Origin: JAKAVN01 sp963796565
GTDB taxonomy: Bacteria > Desulfobacterota > Binatia > Binatales > Binataceae
Assembly (NCBI GenBank): GCA_963796565.1
Contig: CAWCMA010000006.1
Location: 62,001-126,000, forward strand
Length of the DNA: 64,000 nt
Direction: 5' to 3'
Below the pieces are notes generated by a model. The model ran no database searches, was not told where the DNA came from, and was given only the letters and a program-made list of their open reading frames with translations. Shown here piece after piece: positions 17,588-26,326 of this stretch. The position numbers were made by a program, and so were the translations under genes. Position 1 is the stretch's first letter. Each line of letters starts with the position of its first letter.

Positions 17588-18547
17588 ATGGAATTCCCGG
17601 TTGAAACGGACTCGCTAGTGCTGCGATTCGCGAGCCGCGTAAACCATCGTCGCCTCATTTTCGGGCAGCCGCGCAAGCATCGCAAGACCGCGCCAGGCGG
17701 AATCTTGATGCTGGCGGTGTTCCTGGCCGCGCGCGCCTCGATCAGTTACGCGCAACAGGCCTCTTCGAGCGCCAGCCCGGTAGACAATGAACCACTGTCC
17801 GAACAGGTAATCGATCCGCTCTCGCACCTGACTCAGACGCAAATCAAAGATCTGTACACACCAGCCGAATACGGGACGAATGCACAGCCCAATACGATAC
17901 AGCTAAGGGCGATCTTCGCGATTCGTCCCTTCTTGTTCATTCCCCTGGAGCAGCTTATCCGGCCGACCATCCGGATCGTTACCGTGCCCAATGGAAAAGG
18001 TCCGTCAACCACCACGGCATACGATGACATGCAATTGCTGGATCTGTTCGCGATGCCCTGGCCGAACTCCAGAGACACCGGTTTGCGCTGGGGGATAGGG
18101 ACTTACTTCGTGTTACCAACCGCTTCGAGCGACCGCGCTGGAAAAGGTTCATGGCAGATGGGGCCGGCCGGGGCTTTTTCTTATCGCGGAATCTCCGGAC
18201 TCAATATCGCCGGGCTTCTGCAGCAAGCGACCTCATTCGCGTACACCTCGTCGAAGTCCACTCCGGTCTGCGTGCTGACGTTTCAGCCGATTCTCAGCTA
18301 TCAGCTCGGACTCGGATGGTATCTGAAATCGAGCGACGCGACCTGGACCTTCAATCTGCGCCACAACACCTCGACCAGGGTGCCGCTGAGCGCGGGATTT
18401 GGCAGGGTCTGGGAGCTTTCCAAAGACTATGCGATCGACACTTCGGTTTCAGGCGAGTGGACGGCCTATCGGCAGTTCGCTAATCAGACCGAACAGTTCA
18501 CCGTGAATTTCCAGGTTGGTCTGCTATTTCCCAAGCTGGAACTATAA
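17588..18547 (+). CDS. Exported barrel-like protein, paralog A
   Basis: A 319-residue exported protein with no family name I can assign. Start ATG 17588 has GAGG 6 bases upstream. A hydrophobic export segment (LMLAVFLAARASISYAQ) ends near residue 56, so the leader is long; the ATG at 17708 is an alternative. The mature part alternates polar and aromatic strands like a small outer-membrane barrel: LEQLIRPTIRIVTVPNGKG, DDMQLLDLFAMPWP, FVLPTASSDRAGKGSWQMGP and a closing EWTAYRQF. The gene at 23190 is a clear paralog sharing these blocks. Both have a GGAC-N4-GTCC box upstream. A channel or surface role is inferred from shape only. Confidence 0.7.
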   Translation: MEFPVETDSLVLRFASRVNHRRLIFGQPRKHRKTAPGGILMLAVFLAARASISYAQQASSSASPVDNEPLSEQVIDPLSHLTQTQIKDLYTPAEYGTNAQPNTIQLRAIFAIRPFLFIPLEQLIRPTIRIVTVPNGKGPSTTTAYDDMQLLDLFAMPWPNSRDTGLRWGIGTYFVLPTASSDRAGKGSWQMGPAGAFSYRGISGLNIAGLLQQATSFAYTSSKSTPVCVLTFQPILSYQLGLGWYLKSSDATWTFNLRHNTSTRVPLSAGFGRVWELSKDYAIDTSVSGEWTAYRQFANQTEQFTVNFQVGLLFPKLEL

Positions 18548-18680
18548 AATGCGTAATCCTCCATCGTAGGGCTAGCTCACGGTGAAGCTGCGCGCGGTCA
18601 GAAGTGGCCGCCTTCGAGCGATGTCTCCACGAAATAAGACTTGGTCGGCTTCGGTTCGGCCCTGGCCGATGGTGGTCGAC

Positions 18681-19520
18681 CTAATAAACACTGGGCACGT
18701 AGTTATTGCGGCGCGCGGGTTCCTTGTAGCCCTTCGACCGCTGCCTCTTTGGCAGCTTGATGTTTGTTCGCGGAACGTCCTTGTAAGGAATCAAGCTCAG
18801 GAGATGCGCGATACAGTTGAGCCGCGCCCGCCGCTTGTCGTCCGACATCACCACGTACCAGGGCGCGACCTGGGTATCGGTCGCGGCCATCATCGCGTCG
18901 CGCGCACGTGAGTAGTCGTACCAACGGCGATGGGATTCGAGGTCCATCGGGCTGAGCTTCCAGATTTTGCGACCGTCGCGGATCCGTTCGAGGAAGCGCC
19001 GAGTTTGCTCTTCCTGGCTCACTTCGATCCAATACTTGATCAGGATGATTCCCGAACGGACGAAGGCGTCTTCAACCTCGGGACACATGCGAAGGAAGTA
19101 TTGCGTCTGTTCTTCCGTGCAGAAGCCCATCACTCTCTCGACCAGAGCCCGGTTGTACCAGCTGCGGTCGAAGATCACGATCTCGCCCGCGGCGGGGAGG
19201 TGCCTGACATATCGCTGAATGTACATCTGCGATTTTTCGCGCTCGGTCGGCGCCGGGAGAGCGATGACGCGGAACACCCGAGGGCTAACGCGTTCGGTGA
19301 TCCGCTTGATGATGCCGCCCTTTCCGGCGGCGTCGCGACCCTCGAAGATGATCACCACCTTGAGGCCCTTGTGCCTCACCCAGAGCTGAAGCTTCACGAG
19401 TTCGACGTGCAGTTTCTCGAGCGCGCTTTCGAATTTCTTGCGTTCGAGCTTCGGTGGCTGCTTACTCGGCGGTTTTCCCGAAGAGCTGCTGTCCGAAAGG
19501 CGGTTTGCAGGTTTTCGCAT
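18681..19520 (-). CDS. ppk2: Polyphosphate kinase 2
   Basis: A 279-residue PPK2-family enzyme, which moves phosphate between polyphosphate and nucleotides (typically ADP to ATP or GDP to GTP) in the cytoplasm. Walker A is GRDAAGKGG, the lid region holds ITERVSPRVFRVIALPAPT, and Walker B is IFDRSWYNRA; the later EEQTRRFLERI and WKLSPMDLESHRRWYDYS blocks are also diagnostic. It is a one-domain class I-like protein of normal length. It follows the DUF4239 gene by 77 bases on the same strand and may end an operon that begins with the DUF202 gene. Polyphosphate metabolism fits a dormancy or stress role for the region. Confidence 0.93.
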   Translation of the reverse strand: MRKPANRLSDSSSSGKPPSKQPPKLERKKFESALEKLHVELVKLQLWVRHKGLKVVIIFEGRDAAGKGGIIKRITERVSPRVFRVIALPAPTEREKSQMYIQRYVRHLPAAGEIVIFDRSWYNRALVERVMGFCTEEQTQYFLRMCPEVEDAFVRSGIILIKYWIEVSQEEQTRRFLERIRDGRKIWKLSPMDLESHRRWYDYSRARDAMMAATDTQVAPWYVVMSDDKRRARLNCIAHLLSLIPYKDVPRTNIKLPKRQRSKGYKEPARRNNYVPSVY

Positions 19521-19597
19521 AGGCTACCAGTGCACGCGCGATTAACCCGAAACGCTAAGATTTCGTCCTCCAGGCGGATAGACGCCGTCGGACCTTT

Positions 19598-20365
19598 TCA
19601 TTTAGGCATCGACGACAACAGCCGCTGGAGCGGCTCCTGGCTGACCGTGACCATGCCAGTTTGCGGTTGATTCAGATCCAGCGTGACGTAGACGGCCAAA
19701 GTGACGAGCGCGATGTAGGTTAAGGTGCCGGCGATTTCAGTTCTCCCCACCAGTCCCTGCTCGCGCCCTACCAGCATCGTCGACATGATGGCGGACGCGA
19801 ACAGCAACACCACGATGCTCAATGGCAATCGATCCCTGCTCGCAGCAACGCGCGCGGCATGGTTGCTGGTTAGAGCGTTGAGCGTGTTCGTCAGCGATAC
19901 GGCGATTGGCGTCCCTTCATTCACGGCCTGGACCGTAAGGTCAGTCATCTGGCCTTGCATCTGCTCGGATCGATGAAGGAGATCTTCAAAGGTGGCATGA
20001 TCAATTCGCTTGCGGCCCGCTTCGACGCGGAGCATGAGGTATGCGCGAATAACATTCTGCAGCTTCGTTCGCACGGGCTCTTTGAGCATGCTGGCGCAAG
20101 TATAAAAGTCGCCTATAGCGTTGCTGTCGGCGACTACCATGTCCCTGCGATGGTCATGCTTGGCGAGCGACATTCCGAACGTGAACGCCAGCAATAGGCC
20201 AACGAACGCGAGACTGGCATCGTCGAACTTAGATTCGTGTCGCGAGACATCTCGAGCCCGCAGGCTGGTTCCCAGCCACCATCCGACGCTCCACGCGGCC
20301 ACCATGGCCGCCGCCAGGATCAGCACCAATAACCAGGCGTCGAATTCGGCAAGGACACTTTCCAT
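19598..20365 (-). CDS. DUF4239-type membrane protein
   Basis: A 255-residue inner-membrane protein. Two N-terminal membrane segments (residues 11-31 and 49-64) are followed by a cytoplasmic helical region and two C-terminal segments. The stretch FVGLLLAFTFGMSLAKHDHRR and the downstream ADSNAIGDFY are typical of DUF4239, bestrophin-like proteins. Function is unproven; an anion-channel-like fold has been suggested for the family. Its start lies about 110 bases after the stop of the 433-residue secreted protein, and it precedes ppk2. Confidence 0.75.
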   Translation of the reverse strand: MESVLAEFDAWLLVLILAAAMVAAWSVGWWLGTSLRARDVSRHESKFDDASLAFVGLLLAFTFGMSLAKHDHRRDMVVADSNAIGDFYTCASMLKEPVRTKLQNVIRAYLMLRVEAGRKRIDHATFEDLLHRSEQMQGQMTDLTVQAVNEGTPIAVSLTNTLNALTSNHAARVAASRDRLPLSIVVLLFASAIMSTMLVGREQGLVGRTEIAGTLTYIALVTLAVYVTLDLNQPQTGMVTVSQEPLQRLLSSMPK

Positions 20366-20478
20366 TTGCTATGTCGATGGCTATGTTGCTCTTCAACCAG
20401 GCCAAACGCGGCCTGATCATTCTAAGTCAGGCGGCGATCCAAGAACGGCTGTCCTCCATGTTGAGATGACGCCCCATA

Positions 20479-21780
20479 TTACGGTTGCGCGCTCTCGTGT
20501 ACCGACCAGCCATTGGCCTTCAATTGCTGATGCGCAAGCGGCGTCATCTTGGCGGGAATCCACAGCACGCGATGCTGGAGAGCGAGCAACGCGGGAGTGG
20601 TGACAAAACTCGCGATGCGCGGCGTCCACGATACGTAGTCGACTGGTGCCGGCACTATCACGGTGCCGTTCTGGTCGGTCGCAACCAGCACCCCTGGAAC
20701 CTGAATCCCGGCAATCGGACTCTTCTGCTGACCCCATTGAGCGAGCATGTGTAGCGAAGTCACGATGAACCGCGCCTGGTACTCCGTCATCAAGCTCCCC
20801 AGAGCGACCGCAGCCGCGCGCCGGCCTGGGATGTCCCCGAGCGCCTCGAGGTCTTTGACCGCTGTAACCTGTAGGCTAATTGGAATCGCGGAATTGCTGA
20901 TGAACGCGGCGATCTCTTCCTGCGACAGGCCAAAAGTCTGGAGCTTTTTCTGAACAAGGATAATCAAGTCTCCTTTCGGTTCCTGATAGACCAGGTCGTT
21001 AGTGAACTCCACGCCACTGATGATTATCGAGCCGGGGACCGCCATCATGGCCGCATCAACCGTCAGGCGGGCCGAGAACATCACCCAGGCGACCGAATTG
21101 AGCTTTTTGGTGAGAATCGGATCGGAACTGTAGGGATCGACGTGCAGCTTTTTCGCCAGGTCCCGACGGACCTGATCATATCCCAACGCGGTCATCGTTG
21201 CGTTGGCCGTCTGACCGGCGGCTGCTCCGCTGCCGAACGAATTCGAGGCCGTCGAAGCTATTTCTCCCACTCCGAGAGTTACGCGGCCAAAAAAGCTTCC
21301 AATCCCACTGGGCAGTCCGGTTACCGTATCCATCGGATGGATAACCATATTTGCTGCGGCCGTAACCGGACGTGCTGCGCTTTGGGCCAGCGCGCTGGCA
21401 AATACCCCGGTCTTACTCACGTTGTTGAGATACGCGATCGCAGGGATCTCGGACAGACGTATCTTCAGCAGATCGAGGCTTTCCACCCGATAGGTCCCCG
21501 CGTCGTCCTGAAATACAGACGCGTCGGCGACAATGGTGTATTGGCCCATCGCTCCGTTAGTCGGCACCTGCCGCTCGACGTGAAACCCGGGGCCGGAAAG
21601 TGCGGCCTCAGGCAGAAGTTCGCTGGCATTGATGATGGGCGGTTGCTCGAACTGGCCGGCGTTTTGCGCCCACAGCATTTGCGGTGCAAAGAGCAGCGCA
21701 ACTGCCAGCGCATAACGCTTCAGGCGAGCGCCACGGGCAAATCGCACCCTGGCAATGGAATCGGTTTCGATCACTTTCAT
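20479..21780 (-). CDS. Secreted protein of unknown family
   Basis: A 433-residue exported protein. The leader (RLKRYALAVALLFAPQMLWAQ, residues 20-40) is a type I signal. The mature part has a central helical, Ala-rich region with glycines, ATMTALGYDQVRRDLAKKLHVD, then DLEALGDIPGRRAAAVAL and a C-terminal strand-rich stretch around VDYVSWTPRIASF. I recognise no domain or catalytic motif. The start at ATG 21780 has GAAGAGGAT immediately upstream. It follows a small membrane gene by 80 bases and precedes DUF4239 and ppk2, so it is probably part of the same minus-strand operon. Periplasmic localisation is the only safe inference. Confidence 0.6.
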   Translation of the reverse strand: MKVIETDSIARVRFARGARLKRYALAVALLFAPQMLWAQNAGQFEQPPIINASELLPEAALSGPGFHVERQVPTNGAMGQYTIVADASVFQDDAGTYRVESLDLLKIRLSEIPAIAYLNNVSKTGVFASALAQSAARPVTAAANMVIHPMDTVTGLPSGIGSFFGRVTLGVGEIASTASNSFGSGAAAGQTANATMTALGYDQVRRDLAKKLHVDPYSSDPILTKKLNSVAWVMFSARLTVDAAMMAVPGSIIISGVEFTNDLVYQEPKGDLIILVQKKLQTFGLSQEEIAAFISNSAIPISLQVTAVKDLEALGDIPGRRAAAVALGSLMTEYQARFIVTSLHMLAQWGQQKSPIAGIQVPGVLVATDQNGTVIVPAPVDYVSWTPRIASFVTTPALLALQHRVLWIPAKMTPLAHQQLKANGWSVHESAQP

Positions 21781-21805
21781 ATCCTCTTCATATCCTCCCG
21801 TGCTT

Positions 21806-21821
21806 CGTGTATCGGTACACG
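21806..21821. promoter_or_regulatory. Inverted repeat upstream of the secreted protein gene
   Basis: CGTGTA-TCGG-TACACG: perfect 6-base arms with a 4-base loop, 26 bases before the start of the 20479-21780 gene. It could be an operator or an RNA hairpin in the leader. No T-run follows, so it is not a classical terminator. Confidence 0.35.
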
Positions 21822-21860
21822 CGCCGAATCGAATTTTATCCTGCGATGACTATCCGATGA

Positions 21861-22586
21861 CTACCCACCGGCCTGTCGATTTTCGTATTCAAGCTCCGTT
21901 GCACTGACGTCTCGCTTCTCGCGAGTCTGCCGAGGAGGTTTGAAGAACAGGGCGTACAGAGCGCCTTCGCCCATCGCCCGATTGATCTCTTCCATAGCCA
22001 GATAAGCGGAAACGACAAGGCTAATCAGAAGTACGCAGCCAAAGAACCGATCGAGATTGACGTTGGCAATCACCAAGCTGAACGCCTCTCGTAAATCGCC
22101 CGTCCGGTGATAACTGTGAATCACGCGTTCGCCAATTCCCAGCGCGATCACCGCCAATCCGTAAATAACAGTCTTGCAGGCAACTACCACGATGCGGGGA
22201 TAAGTGCTGATGCGACGTCCGGACTCCGCCCAGTCCATCAGCAGAACCACTTTGCCCAGAATCAGTGCGCCGACTGCCGCCCTGGAGAAGGCATAGAACT
22301 CGATCGAATATTGCAGAACAAACAGTTTGAGCAGCGCGAGGATCACCATCAGCGCGACGAAGAAGAAGAGCACCGTCGGCAGCAGCTTGAGAAATTCGCC
22401 AGTCGCCCATCGCGCGACAGCCGCCGATCCGTTCGATAGCCGTTGTTGGTAAATACGCTTCATCGCCATCGGACTATATTGCGATCTTTCAGCTGATCGC
22501 CAGAGTGTGTCCTTGATGCTGACGACCGTGCCAGCGGCAAGTGGAACCTGATCCAGCGGTGCAGCCGCAATAAAATCCGTCATCAC
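21861..22586 (-). CDS. Multi-pass membrane protein, unknown
   Basis: A 241-residue inner-membrane protein with about four hydrophobic segments (near residues 67-88, 100-115, 135-150 and 183-200) and polar ends. It starts 15 bases downstream of the DUF202 gene, so the two are surely co-transcribed and may work together. No motif of a known transporter or enzyme is seen. The basic, Arg/Glu-rich C-terminus (KPPRQTREKRD) is probably cytoplasmic. It belongs to the minus-strand run DUF202, this gene, secreted protein, DUF4239, ppk2. Confidence 0.6.
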   Translation of the reverse strand: MMTDFIAAAPLDQVPLAAGTVVSIKDTLWRSAERSQYSPMAMKRIYQQRLSNGSAAVARWATGEFLKLLPTVLFFFVALMVILALLKLFVLQYSIEFYAFSRAAVGALILGKVVLLMDWAESGRRISTYPRIVVVACKTVIYGLAVIALGIGERVIHSYHRTGDLREAFSLVIANVNLDRFFGCVLLISLVVSAYLAMEEINRAMGEGALYALFFKPPRQTREKRDVSATELEYENRQAGG

Positions 22587-22601
22587 TCATTGCTCCCGGA
22601 G

Positions 22602-22997
22602 TTATTGCCGAAAGATCATCGCCAGGAGAGCACCAATCCCGAGCAGCGAAATCAAAGCCGCGACCAAACCTGAAAGCGAGTGAGGGCTTTTGGGATACTG
22701 CGCCTTCACGATTCGGATATTCTGACGGTATTCCATGGTGGCCAGCGCGAGCGCCACCAATCCGATCACCACCAGTGCCAGTGCGAACTCGCGCGGTCCG
22801 ATTAGCCGGCTCGCATGGTTACTACCCTGACCTTCGATCTGGAAGAATTTGTATATGCTGAACCCAAAAGTGATCAGCGAAGTTGCCGTCCGGATCCAGG
22901 ACATCATCAGGGTTTCGTAGGCCATGCGTGTCCGTTCAAGATCGAATCTTGCCGAGAGACTGAGTTCGGGTAGTGGTTGCGCGGACTGGTCGGCCAT
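22602..22997 (-). CDS. DUF202 (YidH-like) membrane protein
   Basis: A 131-residue membrane protein starting at ATG 22997; the frame extends 7 codons further to a TTG without better support. The family signature is ARFDLERTRMAYETLMMSWIRTA-like: an N-terminal R-x-x-L-A/E-x-x-R-T helix leading into the first of three membrane segments, then a YRQNIRIV loop. DUF202/YidH proteins are inner-membrane proteins of unknown function. It heads the minus-strand operon ending in ppk2 and is divergent from the second barrel-like paralog; a GGAC-N4-GTCC box lies about 135 bases upstream between them. Confidence 0.78.
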   Translation of the reverse strand: MADQSAQPLPELSLSARFDLERTRMAYETLMMSWIRTATSLITFGFSIYKFFQIEGQGSNHASRLIGPREFALALVVIGLVALALATMEYRQNIRIVKAQYPKSPHSLSGLVAALISLLGIGALLAMIFRQ

Positions 22998-23126
22998 TAG
23001 GGTCGTCGCTTTATCCAAATCTTACGATACGGAACATGAGAGCCGTCATCTCAATCCGTCGGCTCGCAGCCAATGCGGCGCGATTTGCTCAAGGACTTTG
23101 CCAGCAGATCGAAGCTTTGCGTAGTT

Positions 23127-23138
23127 GGACCTTAGTCC
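23127..23138. promoter_or_regulatory. GGAC-N4-GTCC palindrome (DosR-like box 4)
   Basis: GGACCTTAGTCC inside TTGGACCTTAGTCCTA (23125-23140), which differs from boxes 1 and 2 by one base. Its centre lies about 58 bases before the plus-strand barrel-like gene and about 135 before the minus-strand DUF202 operon. Confidence 0.6.
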
Positions 23139-23189
23139 TAGTTAGATCGGGTTGCGATTGTCGCGTTCGCGACGGAAGATGACTCCGCT

Positions 23190-24062
23190 TTGAAACCGCT
23201 ACGAAAGGCGCGAGCGGCGCTGTATGCGCTAGCGATCATCCTCTGGGTAGTCGGCCCGCATAAATGCTTTGCCCAGGCTCAAGCCCCGAGCCTGGCGGCT
23301 GAAGAAAAGCTCATGGCGGAGTTTACTGATCCGCTTACTACATTGCCGCAGATTTCCATCAGGGATTCTTTTGTACCGGCGAATTTCGGCACTCATGTTC
23401 AGACCAATACGTTCATTGTGAGGCCGATCATCCCGCGAGTGCCCCGATTCTCACTGTTTCCTTTAGTCCAACTCATCCGACCGACTTTTACGCTGGTGAC
23501 GGTTCCAACTCCCAGAGGCGGCACGCGTACGGAGTACGGCGACATGCAGTTGCTTGATGTGGCCGTGCTGCCCTGGCCGTCCAGGAAATCCGGACTCCTG
23601 ATCGGAGTGGGGCCAACATTTGTCTTTCCGACCGCGACCTCCCGGAGCGCCGGCCAAGGCTCCTGGCAGGCCGGGCCCGCAATGGGAGCGGTCTACAAGG
23701 GCATACCCTGGCTGGTGGCCGGCTTCATTCTTCAGGACCCGATTTCTTTCGCCTACAGCTCGGCTAACCGCGCACCTCAGAACACACTCGAGTTCCAGCC
23801 GATTCTGGCGGTTCATGTCTGGGAAGGATGGTACTTGCGATCCGCGGAAGCGACATGGCTATGCGGCTGGCATCGTCATTCCTCGACCGTGTTGCCGCTG
23901 AGCCTCGGAATCGGAGACGTCATAGTCCGTCCCGGTTTGCCGCCGCTCAACTTCTTTGTGACTGGGCAGTGGACGGTCTACCGGCAATTCGCGCCAGTCG
24001 CACCTCAGACCGGGGTTAATTTCGGGCTGATCGTAGCCTTTCCTGAATACAGACCGTGGTGA
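23190..24062 (+). CDS. Exported barrel-like protein, paralog B
   Basis: A 290-residue exported protein starting at TTG 23190 with GGAAG about 11 bases upstream. The signal peptide is MKPLRKARAA plus a hydrophobic run ending HKCFAQAQ. The mature part is a paralog of the 17588 gene: PLVQLIRPTFTLVTVP, EYGDMQLLDVAVLPWP, FVFPTATSRSAGQGSWQAGP, LEFQPILAV and QWTVYRQF all align. Spaced amphipathic strands suggest an outer-membrane barrel or beta-sandwich. It ends one base before the 3' end of the convergent ion-channel gene. It is preceded by a close match to the DosR-like box. Function unknown. Confidence 0.72.
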   Translation: MKPLRKARAALYALAIILWVVGPHKCFAQAQAPSLAAEEKLMAEFTDPLTTLPQISIRDSFVPANFGTHVQTNTFIVRPIIPRVPRFSLFPLVQLIRPTFTLVTVPTPRGGTRTEYGDMQLLDVAVLPWPSRKSGLLIGVGPTFVFPTATSRSAGQGSWQAGPAMGAVYKGIPWLVAGFILQDPISFAYSSANRAPQNTLEFQPILAVHVWEGWYLRSAEATWLCGWHRHSSTVLPLSLGIGDVIVRPGLPPLNFFVTGQWTVYRQFAPVAPQTGVNFGLIVAFPEYRPW

Positions 24063-24063
24063 A

Positions 24064-24891
24064 CTAAGTCGAAATGGAGCGGATCGCGTCGCCCGAACTT
24101 GCTGCTTGATCGTTTCTTTTGGACGGGTCTTCGGTTTGAGGAATCCGCGACTGATTTCCGGTCTCAGGATTCGCCGCTTTGCTCATCTGCATTCCAACCA
24201 GCCGCGCGACCAGGATCGCGAGGTAAAACTGGCCCGTGATACCTTCGGCGACTGCGGCGTAGCGCGCTTGCATCGATATCGGAGTGATGTCGCCGAAGCC
24301 GATGGTCGAAAGCGTGGTCAGGCTGAAGTAGATCAGAACCGGGAAAACTTTCTGCTCACCCGAAATCGGAGGAGCAGGGCTTCCGAGGTTAAAGGCGAGC
24401 GGCTGCAGGTGATGAAGTAAAATATAGAAAAGCGCCCAGGTGAATCCCAGCAGCAGATAGACCGAAATCGACATGCTGATGGTTTCGCTGGTGATTTCCT
24501 TCTGTTTCAGCACCCCGCGCAATAGATGCCAGGTGATGAAGATGAAGAGCACCAGCCACAAAATTGCCCCGGCCAGATAGAGTGTGGGGTTGGTCACGAA
24601 AATCATGGCTATACGTTCCGCGGCCGCCGGCACCGCGAGCGCCCAGCCGATCATGCCGCGCCGGTGCCGTTGCGCGACCAGAATTTCCCGCTCGCCAATC
24701 AATTCATCGACCTGGATCGCATAGAGCGCGAAGAGGAGCAGCAGCAAAATCAGGATACTGAACGCGGCGGTGGCGTCGACCTCATCGCCGATCACTGGCC
24801 GCACAATGAACAGCGCAACGATCGCGATTAACAGAGCCGTGTGCCTGCGCGGCGCGAGGTGACGGCGAAGGGCTTCCCGCAATTCTTCCAA
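24064..24891 (-). CDS. Two-pore-type potassium channel-like protein
   Basis: A 275-residue inner-membrane protein with an Ion_trans_2 pore. Several N-terminal hydrophobic segments lead to a pore helix and the selectivity filter TIGFGD (in LTTLSTIGFGDITPIS), followed by the last helix (GQFYLAILVARLVGMQM). GFGD replaces the common GYGD but is found in many prokaryotic K+ channels. The C-terminal tail is short and polar, with no RCK nucleotide-binding domain. It starts 38 bases downstream of the PqiC-like gene, so it is possibly a late member of the Pqi operon. Confidence 0.82.
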   Translation of the reverse strand: MEELREALRRHLAPRRHTALLIAIVALFIVRPVIGDEVDATAAFSILILLLLLFALYAIQVDELIGEREILVAQRHRRGMIGWALAVPAAAERIAMIFVTNPTLYLAGAILWLVLFIFITWHLLRGVLKQKEITSETISMSISVYLLLGFTWALFYILLHHLQPLAFNLGSPAPPISGEQKVFPVLIYFSLTTLSTIGFGDITPISMQARYAAVAEGITGQFYLAILVARLVGMQMSKAANPETGNQSRIPQTEDPSKRNDQAASSGDAIRSIST

Positions 24892-24929
24892 GAGTTAGTC
24901 CTCCCTCGGACGGACGCGCGGTCCTCGGA

Positions 24930-25544
24930 CTACCGCGTATTCCCGCTCGTATCCTCGGCTTCCGCCCGGATCGCGGCGGCGATATCCCCGCTCATTTTGG
25001 CGAGCGCGCGGCTGTGCGCGGCGGCGAGCGCGTCGAAGCCGTCGCCCTGGACGGCCTCGCGTGCGACGGTGCGGCCCGAGCGCGTCACCCCGCCTGACGC
25101 TTTGCGCACGGTCCACACTGCTTCGAGCAACGCCGCCTGGCCTGGCGCCGAATCGAAGCGCTGGACCTCGATGGTGACGCGGTAGGCCGGGTCGAAGTTG
25201 GCCAATGGCGCCGCGGCCACGTTCGGCGTCCCGAGCAGCTTGACCAGATCGCCGGCGACGGCTTGCGCGATGCTGTCGTTGAGCGGCGCGGCCCAGCGGT
25301 TGAACTCGTCGACGTCGACGCGGTTGGGCGCGGCCTGGACCACGAATTGCGGCCGATCGACCGCGGCCGGAACCGAGACCGGGCCGACCATGATCCCGTA
25401 GGCTACGGGAGCCGCGCCGTCGGGTCCCGCCGTAGCGTCAAGCGTGTAGAAGCGCGAGGGCGCCGTCGTGCCGCAACCGGATGCGGCAGCCGTGACCAAC
25501 GCGAGCGAGACCATCAGATGCGCGATGCGGCGTGCGATCATCAC
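24930..25544 (-). CDS. pqiC: PqiC-like ABC-type transport auxiliary lipoprotein
   Basis: A 204-residue lipoprotein (signal ending AAASGC) of the PqiC/DUF330 family. Diagnostic blocks: RFYTLDAT near the N-terminus, then VGPVSVPAAVDRPQFVV and FNRWAAPLNDSIAQAVAGDL. In Escherichia coli PqiC anchors to the outer membrane and works with the MCE protein PqiB in lipid trafficking. Its ATG at 25544 overlaps the upstream pqiB stop by 4 bases (ATGA), which supports co-translation. The gene is the fourth of a tightly overlapped operon. Identification is by family features and operon position. Confidence 0.85.
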   Translation of the reverse strand: MMIARRIAHLMVSLALVTAAASGCGTTAPSRFYTLDATAGPDGAAPVAYGIMVGPVSVPAAVDRPQFVVQAAPNRVDVDEFNRWAAPLNDSIAQAVAGDLVKLLGTPNVAAAPLANFDPAYRVTIEVQRFDSAPGQAALLEAVWTVRKASGGVTRSGRTVAREAVQGDGFDALAAAHSRALAKMSGDIAAAIRAEAEDTSGNTR

Positions 25545-26326
25545 TTCGCCTCCCCCGGCTTGCCGCGCAGCAGCGCCTCGGGATGGCGCTGGAGATAGTC
25601 CGCGAGCACGCGCAACGAGCGGGCCGCACCGCTCACCTCCCGGAGCGTGCCGTCCAGCTCCTGGCTCTGTACGGAATTCGGCTCGACGAAATTGTTGGCG
25701 TTGTCGATCGTGCCCCGCGCGCTCACCAGCGTGCCGCGCGCCGCCACCAGCGTCTGATCGAGTTCGGCGATCGTCTTGGTCAGTTCATCGCCGATCTGCT
25801 GGAGCGGCATCTTGTCAAGCTTGTTGATGATATCCGTGACCTTGGTTTCCATCACCTGAAGCTGACCCGGAATGGTCGGCAGCTCCACCGGGGTCTGCGA
25901 CCAGTCCACCGTCGCCGGGGCCGCGCCGGGGAAAAAGTCGATCGCCACGAACACGGATCCCGTCAGCAGGTTCCCGGTCCGTAGCTGCGCACGACCTCCA
26001 TGCGCCACCAGGGCGTCGATCAGTTTCCTGCGCATCCGCTCGAGATCCGCGCCGCTGGCGCCTTCGACAACCTTGACCCCGAGTCTCTGCGGGTCAAGGC
26101 GGATAGTCACCGGCACTGAGAACTGGAAGGTCTTCAGATCGATTTGCGCGCGAACGTCCGCGACCTCGCCGATCGGGATGCCGCGGAACTCGACCGGCGC
26201 GCCGGGCACCAGTCCCCGGACCGAGTCTTTAAAGATCAGCCGGTAGGTCTGCGGACTGCGGGCGGCCGGCCTGAAGGCCTCCGTCCGATCGCTGAACAGG
26301 GTGAAGACGAGTGTTGGCCTCGGCCG
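25541..26326 (-). CDS. pqiB: PqiB-like MCE protein, C-terminal part after a frameshift
   Basis: This frame carries the rest of an MCE protein: FTLFSDRTEAF, then TYRLIFKDSVRGLVPGAPVEFRGIPIGEV (third MCE-like unit), a fourth-strand region, and a C-terminal helical coil (TDIINKLDKMPLQQIGDEL) ending with EVSGAARSLRVLADYLQRH. It has no start or ribosome site of its own. Its reading continues exactly where the N-terminal frame runs out, with the shift between about 26312 and 26345. Its stop overlaps the pqiC start. The two parts together equal a normal 530-residue PqiB. Open codons further upstream in this frame (to 26797) are out-of-frame readings of the N-terminal part. Confidence 0.75.
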   Translation of the reverse strand, partial: RPRPTLVFTLFSDRTEAFRPAARSPQTYRLIFKDSVRGLVPGAPVEFRGIPIGEVADVRAQIDLKTFQFSVPVTIRLDPQRLGVKVVEGASGADLERMRRKLIDALVAHGGRAQLRTGNLLTGSVFVAIDFFPGAAPATVDWSQTPVELPTIPGQLQVMETKVTDIINKLDKMPLQQIGDELTKTIAELDQTLVAARGTLVSARGTIDNANNFVEPNSVQSQELDGTLREVSGAARSLRVLADYLQRHPEALLRGKPGEAK

